A stretch of DNA of 64,000 nt from Cyrtodaria siliqua (GCA_037043455.1 JAWPHD010005575.1:62001-126000); one strand, 5' to 3'; shown: positions 11,013-21,632, counted from the stretch's first letter. Numbers and translations are program-made. The notes: generated by a model from the letters alone, not told the origin.

Positions 11013-11160
11013 CTTTGTGTGCACAGTCATGTGTTCATGTTCTCATGTTGCGTGGTACAGTTTCAGCTCGTGTGCACAGTCCGTCGTGTTTACTTCAATA
11101 GTCGAAATGTTTTTATTATCTCATATTGCATTTACCGTTTCAGTTCGTGTGCACAGTCTG
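11001..11160 (+). repeat. Triplicated splice-acceptor region
   Basis: The block TTTCAG(C/T)TCGTGTGCACAGTC occurs at about 11064 and 11138, and a diverged TTTTCAGGTCTTTGTGTGCAC at about 11005. Each copy contains a possible 3' splice site of the Ly6 exon. Only the last is followed by the cysteine-rich frame. Confidence 0.65.
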
Positions 11161-11256
11161 CAGTGTTGGCATTGTATAGCAGATGATTGTGACGAAGATC
11201 CATCAGATAATTACAAAGCAACGAAAAAACCATGTCATCATGGTCATTCCTGCCAG
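11144..11256 (+). CDS. Ly6/uPAR three-finger protein, internal exon
   Basis: This exon encodes the first half of a Ly6/uPAR (three-finger) domain, a small disulphide-stabilised extracellular fold usually GPI-anchored or secreted. The acceptor is TTTACCGTTTCAG (11131-11143) and the donor is CAG|GTAATA at 11257. The frame reads LQCWHCIADDC, then KKPCHHGHSCQ, with the CxxC pair typical of the start of the domain and five cysteines in all. The exon begins with two bases of a split codon and ends in phase 0, which matches exactly the terminal exon at 15189. A signal-peptide exon should lie upstream but was not found. Three near-identical acceptor regions precede it (see 11001-11160). Confidence 0.85.
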
Positions 11257-11545
11257 GTAATATGTAGTATTATTGTTTTGAGCTTCTTTCATTTCAGAGC
11301 ATGTTCTGTTTTTAACAGACGTATTATCATGATTATGTATCTCGCCTTTTATATTTGTAATGCCTCGCACTTTATTTTCAAGTGTAAATATGTTCTTCGC
11401 AATGCGAAAATATGCACGATTCTGATTGTTTTGTGCAAAGCTAGAATTCTTAAAATACCTGGCAATTCTGGAATGTCGAAGGATCCTTCTGGAATTGCAC
11501 AGGGTGAGACACAATGTATATGCCAATCGTTTCTGTTTAATGTAA

Positions 11546-12035
11546 ATATAGATATAAAAATCGGACAGGAAAAGTAGCATTCAAGGACGACAGTCAACCA
11601 TAAACACACAGGAAACAAAGAACAACTTTAAATATGAATAAAAGGCAAGATAATACATCACAAATACTAAAGGGTTGACAATAGGGCTACCGCCTTGAAA
11701 CGGTCAGTGACAAAAATATCCCTGGGGTTTTAAACCAGATTCTAGGGTGCACCTAACCTCACTTTTACACTATTGTCATCCCAGTAAACGGGACAGTGTA
11801 AATAAAGATATCCCCGTCAGATACTTATCTCTAACAAACAAGGCAGCATTAATAGGCAATATAAGTAAAACACATACATGATAATGTATATGTAATATAA
11901 AAAAAAAGCCTAGAAAGCCACAAATTAACTATTTAATGACTAGACACAAGCCAGAGCAACAAGAGAACGAACCGTTAAGGGTACGACAAGACAAGATTAA
12001 AGACAAACATCAAACTCTACCGTCCTATAAGGATA
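11546..12035 (-). mobile_element. Repeat A copy, nearly full length
   Basis: On the + strand it runs from TAGATATAAAAATCGGACAGG through TCAAGGACGACAGTCAACCA and AGGGCTACCGCC to CGACAAGACAAG, which is the complement of the whole 3' UTR unit. It is located inside the Ly6 intron between the two exons. Confidence 0.85.
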
Positions 12036-13189
12036 TAATGCATTGGCCAAAGTAGGAAGTTGTATTGGGAGGCTGTTTGGAAAACATTAAAATTTGAAAC
12101 AATAGTTATGAAACGTATAAAATAAGATAAATGTGGTACACATGTTCCAATTAATGGTAAATGGTCACATCAGTTAAAATTTGATGTTCAAGTCTAAAAT
12201 GTGATGTCATCATAGATGTTAAATGAAATCGTGCGTAATATGCTTAAGTTAACTCTAGTGCAAATATAGCTGGCAAATATTACCGTGCAGAATAATCTTT
12301 TATTGAAAAAAAAAAATCATTTTTAGAATGTTGCATGATGTCTTGGATCTTTAGAATGGAAAATATCATTATTTGTCAACATAAAAACGGACCAACGAAA
12401 ACGGTGTCCCGTCGAATAAAGGTATACGACGTTTCTTAAATAAGAGTTTCACAACCAAAAATACTAACTGTACATTGGCGAATAAAAGATTCGTGATGTT
12501 TATAGATTTTAGTTATCTAAACATTTGATGTCAAAATGTGTTCGATATAGCAAAACATTCAGTAGGATAGCTCATCTCCGCTAGAATTAAACAATATTTC
12601 AGTCAATAATTACAACACAACATTGTCTTGACAACATTCATGTATATGACATTTCTCGACCTGAAGCTCGTGTGACGAATTTTGTGCTCATGTTATCAGC
12701 ATCAGTGCTGCTATTCTCTAACATCCAGGCCTGTCGTGACAGATTATTTTCACGTTCTCATTAGTGAGCTTTTTCTGTATGATCGTGCATTAATTCCATT
12801 TGTTTTTTCTTTCATCTCGGGTCATAATGCAATGTCTGGACGAATAATCCAGTTGAAACGTTGACCTGATTTACTGTAACTTAATACCACGACTGTCTGC
12901 ACGTCAATCGTCTATAGAATATCTTAAATGACTGTCTATCTAATACGAATGCATAAATTAAAACAAATTGGATACAATTATCGATATGTGAGGCGAGTGT
13001 CTGCCGAGCATCGTATCAATTTTATCCAACGAGTTTATAATTTAATTTTAAAGATGTGCCCGAATCTATTTATCAAATATATCATTAATTTAGCTGCTTA
13101 GATCTTCTAACAGTCGGAACTGCCTCTTTGTTTACGTAACCACGGAATATCTGGTTTCGAAAAAATGATAAGGCAGTTGCTTTTATTTT
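12036..13189. other. Ly6 intron sequence, nothing recognised
   Basis: AT-rich intronic DNA. A 60-codon open frame at 12682-12864 has no supporting splice context. Confidence 0.35.
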
Positions 13190-13680
13190 GACAGAAGTAT
13201 GGCCCCTTTTATACTTAAAAAAACTTGGTTAAAGTTTGTATGTCAATGTAAGTTTGACTAAAGTTTGTTTGTACGATTCTATCTTCCAAACCACTTTACA
13301 CAATGGATTGAAACTTCACACATGTATTCAGCATCATTAGATGACACCACAGAGTCAGGTGACGCAACTCCTGCTTTTATTGTGCCAGAATTATGGCCCT
13401 TTTCATACTTAGAAAACTTGGTTAAAGTGTGTATGCAAGCTTGTATCACGCAAAGAACTGTACTTACTAGATTAAAACTTCACACATTCATTGGGAATAT
13501 TAACACGAAACCACAGAGCCAGGTTCTATAACTCTTGCATCTGTTTACACAAACAGTTTTGTACTTAAGAAATTTGGTTAAAGTTGTATGTAAATGTGTG
13601 TCTCCCGAAGTACTTTACATAATGGATTAAAACTTCACACATGCATCATTAGACAACACCACAGATACTTAGCTCCTTAA
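13190..13680 (+). repeat. Degenerate tandem repeat, about 160-195 bp period, three units
   Basis: Units start with a TGGCCC-TTTTATACTTA block (13198, 13393 and a decayed one near 13550). Each continues through CTTGGTTAAAGT, CTTTACACAATGGATT, AAACTTCACACATG and GACACCACAGAG blocks. The units differ by 20-30 percent, so the array is old. I associate this kind of repeat with mollusc DNA (memory, not checked). Confidence 0.7.
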
Positions 13681-14150
13681 AAACCTAAATGTAGGTTGTT
13701 CTTCTAAGTTTTCTTAAGGAAGGAAAACGTGTTTATAAAACCAATTTTATGAAGTAAAAGCTTAAATTTACAAAACAAAAATGTCCACAAACATGTACAT
13801 AAATATATCTGCAACATTACTAAATACATAAAACAAAGGCAAAACACAGTCAAAATGCTTTATTTCATATAAAAATATAACCATGCGTTAGTGGTGATTC
13901 GTTGCTATGATCTTTTTCAAGCATCTGTGTGATCATGTTTCGTGACTGGTTCTATGAAAACTGCCTGTACTTTACTTACACTAATTGCAGAATAGATAAA
14001 TTCACAGTCAATATTTAAATATTTTTTTAGAGCTTTTTCTTAGTCAAGTTATTAAGTAGAAACTTAATTAATGTTGGCGACACATTTCAGCTAACTTTTA
14101 CTTAGTGACTTAAGTTTTTATATATTTAAGTAAAATCTAAGGAATTGTTG
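13681..14150. mobile_element. Probable insertion inside the tandem repeat
   Basis: The repeat unit breaks after CACAGA at about 13668 and resumes with CCAGCAGGTTCTATAACT at about 14163. About 490 bp of unrelated AT-rich sequence, starting ACTTAGCTCCTTAAAAACC and ending GGAATTGTTGGTGAAATC, lies between. Its right end resembles that of the MITE at 22333-22554 (GGTTGGTGAAATC). No clear terminal inverted repeat was found. Confidence 0.45.
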
Positions 14151-14159
14151 GTGAAATCG

Positions 14160-14640
14160 GCGCCAGCAGGTTCTATAACTATTGCATTTATTTTAACATG
14201 GTATGGCCTCTTTTATTCCTTGAAATCTTGGTTAAAGCTTGTATGTAATATTTATCAGTTGTAATTATGCCCCACTTTCCGAAGGGTGGGGGTGCATATT
14301 GCTTTGCAAATGTTGGTATGTCTGTAGGTCGGCCCATCCCGAAATCTTCTTGTCTTCGCGGTAACTCAAGAACGGTAGGCACTACAAACTCGAGTCATGG
14401 CAGGAATGTTTGTGTATGGTCTAGATGTGCACCTCCCGTTTTGGGTAGATTCGCATAAGAAATATGGTTGCCATGGTAACAAAACGTGTAAAAAAATCAC
14501 TAAAAACTGCTAGTCTTCGTAATAACCCAAGAACAGGTGGCACTACAAACTCAAAACTTGGCAGGAATGATTGCCTCATGGTCTAGTTTTACCAAAGTTG
14601 AGCATCTGCACCGTTGGTGGTGCTCTTGTTATATTCATTA
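14160..14640 (+). repeat. Dispersed repeat with duplicated AACTCAAGAAC block
   Basis: After the resumed tandem unit, a second repeat type holds two similar sub-blocks (CTTCGCGGTAACTCAAGAAC at about 14355 and CTTCGTAATAACCCAAGAAC at about 14515), each followed by GGCACTACAAACTC and TGGCAGGAATG. Between them is GTTGCCATGGTAAC (14466-14479), an RFX/X-box-like palindrome, here probably part of the repeat. Confidence 0.6.
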
Positions 14641-15188
14641 CACTTGTGCGTATATCCATAGTTTTGTTGCCTACATCGTGTTGGATTAAATTACTATAGT
14701 ATCTTGAAATTGCCGCCGTTTGACATTTTAATGGTTACCATATACAATTAAGCGATGTTGCTAGGAAAAGTTTCTGTAAGGTGATTCACCAACAATACAT
14801 TATTATCTTGCTTAAGTAGTACGTATGAGTGTGTTGTTGATTCGTGCGAAGGATATCATTTAAATTTAAATCATGTACATGAACATTGTCATTATGTCGG
14901 CACCAACACCAAATACTATTAAATTGTTGCATGCAATACAACTATGTTTAGTGATAGCTTTTAAATGCCTTGTTGACTGGTAGCGTTCAAAAACTATGTT
15001 TCATCTAATTAGTAATTGAAAGAGGCGATCGGTAAGTGGCTGACAGTTCAAAGTATGTGTTCAAAGATTGCTTTCAAAGTCAGTTTAAGGCAAGGCTAGC
15101 GGGATCATTAATATCTCAACTGTTAATATCAAATCTGTCTCACGTGAAATATCTTTAAAAAAAATGTTTACATTTGTTTTCTTTTCAG
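14641..15188. other. Distal part of Ly6 intron
   Basis: No repeat is recognised. The intron ends in a strong pyrimidine tract, TTTGTTTTCTTTTCAG, at 15173-15188. Confidence 0.5.
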
Positions 15189-15455
15189 AAAGTCTACTTC
15201 GAAATGTTTAGTGAGAATGACAATCGAGGATACAAATCTACCGTTCGTGGATGCTCGCCCGGTTGTACGCCACAAAACGATTTTCTTAACTGTACAAAAC
15301 AGCTCAAAAACTCACGCGGGTGCATTCGAAAAGATTGTTGCGACGACAGCGATCTCTGTAACGGAAGTGACGTTATAGACACGAATGTTCTTTATTCTGT
15401 GATAAAATCGTGGTGCCTTGTATTGACTTATCGTGTCGTAAAATTATTACTGTAA
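15189..15455 (+). CDS. Ly6/uPAR three-finger protein, terminal exon
   Basis: Joined in phase to the exon at 11144-11256, this gives the second half of the domain: KVYFEMFSENDN, then RGCSPGCTPQNDF, LNCTKQL, and the family signature RKDCCDDSDLCNGS. The CC-x4-LCN ending is the hallmark of Ly6/uPAR folds (plasma-membrane outer face or secreted). After the domain, a short spacer and a C-terminal hydrophobic stretch (SVIKSWCLVLTYRVVKLLL, stop 15453-15455) fit a GPI-attachment signal. The visible domain is about 100 residues including the previous exon, the usual size. The protein is incomplete in this window only at its N-terminus. Ligand and role cannot be told from sequence. Confidence 0.88.
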   Translation, partial: KVYFEMFSENDNRGYKSTVRGCSPGCTPQNDFLNCTKQLKNSRGCIRKDCCDDSDLCNGSDVIDTNVLYSVIKSWCLVLTYRVVKLLL

Positions 15456-15837
15456 CATACAGTCAACGTCATATCACCAGTTTATTATATTGTGTTAAAC
15501 TGATGTCTGATAAGATGAGATATAGGGTTGTGATTTGATAATTGTCAATTGCTTGCGTTTTCTAGGAAAATGATAACATTGGCGCATATTATTGTATTCA
15601 AACGATTGACACTAAGTGAACACGTGCTTCTGTTAGACATATATATAATAGTAATCGGAGAATCATTTTGCTACAAGTGTTACCTTTATTTCATGCAGAT
15701 TCTATAGAGTGGAGAGTCGACGGTTTTCTGGATTTTGAAATCCAGTAAAGATATTTAAATATATTTATTAAATCTAAAATGTGAATGCAGTAAATGCTAG
15801 TGGCAGGTGAAAACAAAACATAATTATATGGAAAACA
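15456..15837 (+). other. Probable Ly6 3' untranslated and flanking sequence
   Basis: No obvious AATAAA signal is seen close to the stop. Nothing else is recognised before MITE H copy 2. Confidence 0.35.
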
Positions 15838-16180
15838 TTTAAAGTAGCTATCCCGCGAACAGCAGCCAACTTTTACAACATAAGTACACTGTTTCCAAAC
15901 CTTATGACGACGAGGTATATAACTTACATTTTGAGAATAAAACTCTATAAACGGCTTTAACCTGCCGGGTCAAACCCCAAAACTAAAGTAGAGTTAAAGG
16001 TTACTAACTCGTAGTTTATTTTACGCATATCCAATTATGGATATTTTAAGAAGCCATGAATACATCTATACTTTAATCGGCAGATATACATTACAATATG
16101 ACAAGAACACTTGGATAGAGATTTTATAAATAGTTTTGTAGTGTACTTTTGCTGTTATTTGGCGGGTTAGTTTCTTTAAT
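15838..16180 (-). mobile_element. MITE H copy 2
   Basis: Its ends are TTTAAAGTAGCTATCCCGCG and GGCGGGTTAGTTTCTTTAAT. The interior is the reverse complement of copy 1 at 5198-5541, including GTATATAACTTACAT and CTATAAACGGCTTTAACC. About 75 percent identity by eye. Confidence 0.8.
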
Positions 16181-16204
16181 GACAGCAAAGCAAACGACGT
16201 CGTC

Positions 16205-16808
16205 ATAGCGTCAGAGCATGTCTTTGGCAGTAAAACTCTTCAGCGCTTGCAATCAGTACTGTTATTCATTCGACCTTTGGAGATCGCTGAGCCCGAAACT
16301 TATATTTAGTTATCGGTGGTACATTTTCAATTTCTTTTGTTTTCTTACTTAATTTTTGATTAGGTGGTTCCACTACTACGGCCGATAAAAGGCTCTGGGT
16401 ATTGTTTAACCACTCATAGGATATGTTGTCTGCTTTTTAATTTAGTCTTTTGGCTGTTACTTATGATACGCAGGCTTCATAACCGCTACTCCCAACTAAA
16501 TTCCATTATGTTTATTTCGCTCTTTGGGACATTTAATTTTATTAGATACTGGGACCATACGCCGTACGACATGGGGAAGCAGTATACTCCATGTCCACCG
16601 CCATATGCATGCCATCTTCGGGATGGTTAAGATGTTGTACTATTGATTTTATGAATATTGAGTTCTGCTCAACCCGGGGCTAGAGGGCGTGAGCGATAGC
16701 TAGCATATTCACTACCGCTCATGAACAGTCTCAATCAAACCGAGACTGCAATATTTCGTATGTGTCCTGCTCGGCCGTTTCCAAAGGTCCATTATCATAC
16801 TCTTTTGA
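16205..16808 (-). repeat. Repeat B copy 2 (inverted relative to copy 1)
   Basis: The reverse complement of 8341-8934 is seen over nearly its full length, ending at CCATTATCATACTCTTT. It contains a 25-30 base segment (TTAATTTAGTCTTTTGGC region, about 16437) absent from copy 1. Together with copy 1 it brackets the Ly6 locus as an 8 kb inverted pair. Confidence 0.8.
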
Positions 16809-17096
16809 ATGGTTTAGAGTTTGAACATCTCTGTTGGATCTATACAACTTTTTCTATTTCAGATTGATGGAACAAGGTCTAATATTTATCGAACTTTCTT
16901 TGGTTTCAATAATAGTATTGTAAATATAATTCTGTTTGTGAATAAAAGAAAAGCTGAACTCATTAAAATATAGACACAGTTTTCATATGGTTACAGCGTA
17001 TCGTTGATTGAATAAAGTTGACTGCATTTCACATAACAGCGTCGGGTAAATAGTCATATCCCCTCATTCTCCCCCCGATGGACACTATATCGTGTG
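16809..17096. other. No recognisable feature
   Basis: Unassigned AT-rich sequence. Confidence 0.3.
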
Positions 17097-17226
17097 AACA
17101 TGAAAGTAGTGCCACAAATGTGCGCATGAAAGTAGTGCCACAAATGTGCGCATGAAAGTAGTGCCACAAATTGGCGCATGAAAGTAGTGCAACAAATGTG
17201 CACATGCAAGTAGTGCCAAAAATGAC
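17097..17226 (+). repeat. Minisatellite, 26-bp unit, five copies
   Basis: The unit CATGAAAGTAGTGCCACAAA plus a GTGCG-type spacer is repeated five times with few changes in the first three copies. It has no spacers of the CRISPR kind. Confidence 0.9.
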
Positions 17227-17349
17227 AAGTAATATTGTGCAGTTAACTGGTTCCCGGTATGAATAATTATCTGACAGTTTTCACGTTGATTGAGCTGTAC
17301 TTATCGTGGCGCGAATTAAATTCCGTGATCTCTTTCTCCGCTGTATGCA

Positions 17350-17427
17350 GACGTAACTATGTTCAAATCAAGATATGTACGTATGTATGTATGCAGACGT
17401 AACTATGTTCAAATCAAGATATGTATA
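17350..17427 (+). repeat. Local duplication of a 36-bp segment
   Basis: GCAGACGTAACTATGTTCAA followed by ATCAAGATATGTA occurs at 17348 and again at 17393, separated by a short GTAT run. The following C/T-rich tract (17440-17500) is low complexity. Confidence 0.8.
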
Positions 17428-17554
17428 TGCATTATCATTATCTTTCCAGCTCTGTTTTCCTTTCCTTTTTTTCATTTTCTTTTTTTTTTTCGAGGTTTTC
17501 TACTGATATTCAAATATGTTTCTCTCACTTATAAACATTTCATACAAGTTTAAT

Positions 17555-18035
17555 GAAGATTATTAGGATGAGATCATGATCAAGGATATTACGAAGTTCG
17601 TAATTCACGTCACCATAAACGTCGTGCTGTGATATTCATTGTCCCAGAACAGAAGAGTTCGTGAATTACTTTTATATGTTGAATGTAGATCAGGGTAACG
17701 ATTTCATCATTTAGCAAATGTTTGTTGAAGTTTATGGTAAAGGTAGCATTGATAGAATTTGGTTTTACTTATACCCCAAAAGAATTTGTTCAGGGAACAT
17801 AATGAACAAAATGTGAAATATCTTTTGTCATAGAATTTTTTTATCATTATGTTCAATCTAAAGGAGAAAATCGAAAACAACGCGACAGTATCAGAAATAT
17901 TAGCTTTGTTGAGCTTTGAAGTTTTTTAGGATAGCTATTATTAACCACAATTGAAAAGAAAGCGTTGTCAATGTTCAATGTACTATCCAGATATCAAGAG
18001 GTGTTATTAAAGTCCTCGAAGGCATCTGCCAGTGT
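17555..18035 (-). pseudogene. Naiad-type Penelope-like element, diverged RT C-terminal fragment (N0)
   Basis: On the minus strand the segment aligns by eye with the Naiad copy at 42600-43250: TATCTGGATAGTACATTGAAC (a mutated YLDD region) at the 5' end, then the NNxYP, KANISD-like and KLRK/ILxHD-like regions, ending near 17555. Many stops and frameshifts and the loss of the second catalytic Asp mark it as an old relic. No repeat A follows it. Confidence 0.65.
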
Positions 18036-18375
18036 ATCTAGCGAAATATTCAACTTGAAATATCTGACAAAAGGTGCACAGTTCGTACCCAATGCCACAT
18101 AGTGTAATCTTTCCCCAAATTCCACATAGTGCAGTTGTCCAAATTGTGGTTGGTAAACAATATTTTAGATTTAATATAAAGTTTTACCAAATAAAGTCTT
18201 TGTTTTAATAGTATCTATAAGCCTTTCTTTGATAAGTTTGTGTGGTAGTTTGAAAACGTTTAAAGTACTTATAATAGAAGAAAATAACAGTTATTGCAAT
18301 TTGCATCAAGAACTTAATTAATCTTTAATTTTTAATTGTCCAAAATAAATTAGTTGTCATAAAATAATGTGCAGA
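18036..18375. other. No recognisable feature
   Basis: A short duplicated word (AATGCCACATAGTG and AATTCCACATAGTG) occurs at about 18091 and 18118. Otherwise nothing is seen. Confidence 0.35.
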
Positions 18376-18525
18376 ATGGGCATTAAACCTTCTCACCTCA
18401 GAACTATAGATGATGCATGCTATTTAGTAAAAACTCCAGTTTGTGTGCTAGAGCCACGATCGTTGGCTTCTGTCACCTCTAAAGAGTATCTGTATCATTA
18501 CGGGTTTGATGATGAAGACCTTTAG
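18376..18525 (+). CDS. Candidate short exon, unidentified
   Basis: After TAATGTGCAG (possible acceptor at 18371-18374) an open frame of 49 codons starts with ATG and ends with TAG. The peptide begins MGIKPSHLRTIDDACYLV and ends YLYHYGFDDEDL. Its codon use and composition look coding, and AATAAA follows 20 bases after the stop. I do not recognise the family, and neither upstream exon nor transcript support exists. It could be a terminal exon of a host gene or a relic. Confidence 0.35.
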   Translation: MGIKPSHLRTIDDACYLVKTPVCVLEPRSLASVTSKEYLYHYGFDDEDL

Positions 18526-18826
18526 TGAACGTGACAGAAAATAATAAAATGAACATGAATTCGTGGGGAGTTTAACCATATATCTGGACAATCAGTGATC
18601 TTATTCTTGAACCACGTCATGTGAACCTAATATGAATGATGGAGCCCCCAGCATGGTGCAATGAGAACCTAAAGTAGGTAATCGTATACAAACTCGTGTA
18701 ATGTTAGCCTAGATTCGATGAGCAGGCTGTAATGAGAACCTAGAGTTGAAGATGGAGCCTCCGTAAACGTAGAATAATAAAGACAGTTGGGGATGGAGTC
18801 TTAAGGAGGCTGAAAAGACTCGTTTC

Positions 18827-19106
18827 CATTACGTGGTCCCGCCTTAATTCTATTTAGCGATGGGAAAGCTTATGTTAGCAGAATTTTATAACGGATATTT
18901 CGACAATAGAAACCGTTTAAAAATATGTTTTACTGAAAACATGTGATAACCTGTTTAAAAGTACCTATTGGATGTTTTAATTTTACAGTATGCAAACTTT
19001 TTAAACCGAAATTAAGTTTCTTTTTCATACCCCAGCCAACCCTGTTTTCGCTTCTTGGAGAAAGGGCTGGATGGGGTATGAAAGTTAATACTCAGACCAC
19101 GTAATG
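18827..19106. mobile_element. MITE G copy 1
   Basis: The 280 bp element has ends CATTACGTGGTC and GACCACGTAATG as perfect inverted repeats. A large internal hairpin, TTTCATACCCCAGCC paired with GGCTGGATGGGGTATGAAA, lies near the right end. Copy 2 is at 24378-24640. Confidence 0.85.
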
Positions 19107-19409
19107 CCAACGGAGTACACCCTTCATTATTTATAAATTTGAGACTCTTTAACAAACAAACAATAGAGGAAATGAAATACCAAGTGTAATACTAAATTGA
19201 TTACACGAAAACATTGATGCAGTCCATGATATTCACCGGAAATTACATTATTAGGAAGGCACCAACTTGACAAACATAAAAGAACTTATTATCATTTATT
19301 TAATTGCTTGATCATTTATTAAATTGTTATGGCATATATTTGGCGCGGCTCCAAATAGCGGGCTACCGGCAACACATATATATATATCATGGCAGCCCTT
19401 AACATGTTT
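19107..19409. other. No recognisable feature
   Basis: Unassigned AT-rich sequence, with one CCGGAAATTACATTATTA word (19235) that recurs at about 19869. Confidence 0.3.
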
Positions 19410-19690
19410 CACAAAAGAGGGCATGGCCCATAAGCCTGATACCCCTAAAGAAGCCCCCAATAGGCTTAAACAAAATATAAAGCCCCAACATGGACCATCA
19501 GACTTATACCCTTAGTGAAACCCCAAAAGGCTTAAATAAAATGTTTATTCAAAACTCTACTTCTAAAGTAAAATGTTTCTTCATTTAATCATCTTTTCTA
19601 AAGTTTACAATAATGTGCACGACCGAACTAGTCATTATGCACCAACAATAAGCCCCAAAAGGCTTAATATTTCATGCTGTTATCCCGACC
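19410..19690 (+). repeat. Short interspersed direct repeats around GCCCC...AGGCTTAA
   Basis: The words AGCCCCCAATAGGCTTAA, AACCCCAAAAGGCTTAAATA and AAGCCCCAAAAGGCTTAATA occur in one orientation within 250 bases, interspersed with TATACCCTTAG-like words. These are degenerate tandem units. A related AGCCCCAAACATG word reappears at about 25540. Confidence 0.55.
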
Positions 19691-19789
19691 CTGGGGAACA
19701 GTGGTCAGTATTACATTGAAATTTACTTATTATAAAATTGTTAACTGTCATTAAATTTGATTTCACTGAATGGAAGGATTCGCTGACGG

Positions 19790-19866
19790 CCATATGGCAA
19801 CGATCAAAATGAAATTTTGATAATGCCACATAGCAGCAATCAAGATAAAACTTTGATAATGGTGAT
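19790..19866 (+). repeat. Two-copy tandem duplication, 38-bp unit
   Basis: GCCATATGGCAACGATCAAA plus ATGAAATTTTGATAAT is followed directly by a diverged copy (GCCACATAGCAGCAATCAAG and so on). Similar words are found at about 25553-25600. Confidence 0.7.
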
Positions 19867-20119
19867 ACTCCCGGAAATTACATTATTATCGGTCAATTGA
19901 CATTGAATTATCTGTTTAAACGTCTGTACGTTTACACACTTAATATTAAGACATCCCAAACAGTTCACAGTCATATGCTTCCTTACATTTTCAAGACTTC
20001 GGAGAGGTAATATCATAAATTACTGATTGAATCATTTTGTAGGGTAAATATTTGAGTCGATCCGCCATTTAGTGGAACATGTAATGACGTCTACATAAAT
20101 CCTGAAAGGCATCGTAACA

Positions 20120-20265
20120 TTGAATGTCGTTCTCCAATCTTGTCGTGTCGTGCCTATAACGGTTTATTCTCTTGTTACTCCGGCTGCTTCGACGTTAATA
20201 AGTAATTGCTTTATGGCTTTCAAGCCTTTGGTTATATTCATAGTCGTAATCCTATCCTCATAAAT
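20120..20265 (+). mobile_element. Repeat A, diverged 5' part
   Basis: CTTGTCGTGTCGTGCCTATA, TTATTCTCTTGTTACTCCGG and TAATTGCTTTATGGCTTTC match the start of the unit. The rest is missing. Confidence 0.6.
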
Positions 20266-20574
20266 GTTTAAAGCTGTGTGTTTGTATTGGTGCGGTTTTT
20301 CAAATCTGTAATATTTGTCTTTAAATGACAATTATTTTTCCTAATGCGATCTTTACCAATAAAAGCCATCACGACACATCACCGTGGAAATAATTAGTTA
20401 AATATTAAATACTAGGTTAAGAAGAAAACACTTCAATCTTGATTCTTAAACATATTCTCGTTCTTCTTATATTGATAAATTTTGTCAAGTTAAAAAAATA
20501 AATAATATGGAAATAGCAAGGACGAAACTCCACCGTATACGGTTCCGGGTTGGTGAACGACACATTAACATAAA

Positions 20575-21262
20575 CTCAATCAACTGAACTTCTCTTCAAT
20601 TATTTTAAGAGAGGCCTAATTTAATTAACGAGAGGTTCAATTCAATTGAAGAGAGGTTCAATTGAATTGAAGAATAGTCTAATTTAATTGAAAAGAGGTC
20701 TAATTCAATGGAAGAGAGGTTTAATTCAGTATTGGGATTGAACCTCTCTTCAATTGAATTACACCTGAATTGAGTCTCGGTCTTATCCAATTATTTTAAG
20801 AGAGGTCTAATTCAATTAAAGAGAGGTTCAATTCACTTGGAGAGAGGTTCAGTTCAATTGAAGAAAAGTCTAAGTTAATTGAAGGGAGGTCTAATTCAAT
20901 GGAAGCTGAGGTTTAATTCATTTGAAAAGAAGTTCAGATCAATTGAATAGAGGTTCAATTCCAATACTGAATTAGACCCGTCTTCACTTGAATTAGACCT
21001 CTCTTTAATTGAAGCAAATAATTGCGTTTATTTTAATTGAACCTCTTTTCAATTATTTGAAAAGATGTCTAATTCAACTAAAGAGAGGTCTAATTCAACT
21101 GAAGAGAGGTTCTATTCAATTGAAGAGAGGTTCAATTCAATTGAAGAGAGGTCTTATTCAATTGACGAGAGGTACAATTCAATTAGAAAGAGGTACACTT
21201 CAGCATAATTAAACCTCTCTTCAATTGAAGTATACCTCTCTTCAATTCAATTAGACTTCTCT
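20575..21262. repeat. Minisatellite, about 22-bp unit with strand-switching blocks
   Basis: The unit TTCAATTGAAGAGAGGTCTA is repeated some 25 times with 10-25 percent variation. Most units read GAAGAGAGGT on the + strand, but blocks near 20738, 20960-21005, 21040 and 21210-21262 read CCTCTCTTCAATTG, so orientation flips. The core CAATTG is itself palindromic. Open frames across it simply follow the repeat. Confidence 0.9.
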
Positions 21263-21291
21263 TTAACGACGATTAGAATACAAAGTATGTG

Positions 21292-21632
21292 AATTTTGAA
21301 TAAAAGTCGAACAGAAAATGTAGCTTTCACACAACAGTCAAAAAACACGCATTTGAACAAACAACAACTACAAAATTTAAAAAAAGCCAGGCATATGCCA
21401 TCACAAATACAAACGGGTTGACAGTACGGCTGCCGTCTTGGCCAACGGTAAACATTCCGCTGGGGCTTTAAACTAGGTTCTTGAGAGCACCAAACCTCAC
21501 TCTTACCTATTGCTATCCCAAGAAAAGACACAGTACAAATAAATAATTCCCCGCTATGCTATATTATCTAACACGCAAGGCAGCATTAATAGGCTTTATA
21601 AGTATAATACATAGATGATACAGTCTAGACTC
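21292..21632 (-). mobile_element. Repeat A copy
   Basis: The complement of the unit runs from TAAAAGTCGAACAG through CAAACGGGTTGACAGTACGG to GGCAGCATTAATAGGC. It is one of several copies whose sense-strand 5' end lies near the ATTGCCTATTAATGC block. Confidence 0.8.

Noticed and set aside
10987..11143. Open frame upstream of the Ly6 exon as its signal-peptide exon
   Set aside because: It starts inside repeat A and crosses the duplicated acceptor region. The start MFVNLPFQVFVC is not a convincing signal peptide and the true first exon is likely further upstream.
14466..14479. RFX/X-box palindrome GTTGCCATGGTAAC as a ciliary gene regulatory site
   Set aside because: It lies inside a dispersed repeat between two duplicated blocks, so chance or repeat consensus is more likely.
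17097..17226. Regularly spaced direct repeats resembling a CRISPR array
   Set aside because: The repeats are contiguous 26-bp units without unique spacers, in a eukaryotic context. It is a minisatellite.
20605..21212. Leu/Ser- and Gln/Leu-rich repeat open frames on both strands
   Set aside because: They are translations of the 22-bp minisatellite; both strands are open for the same reason.
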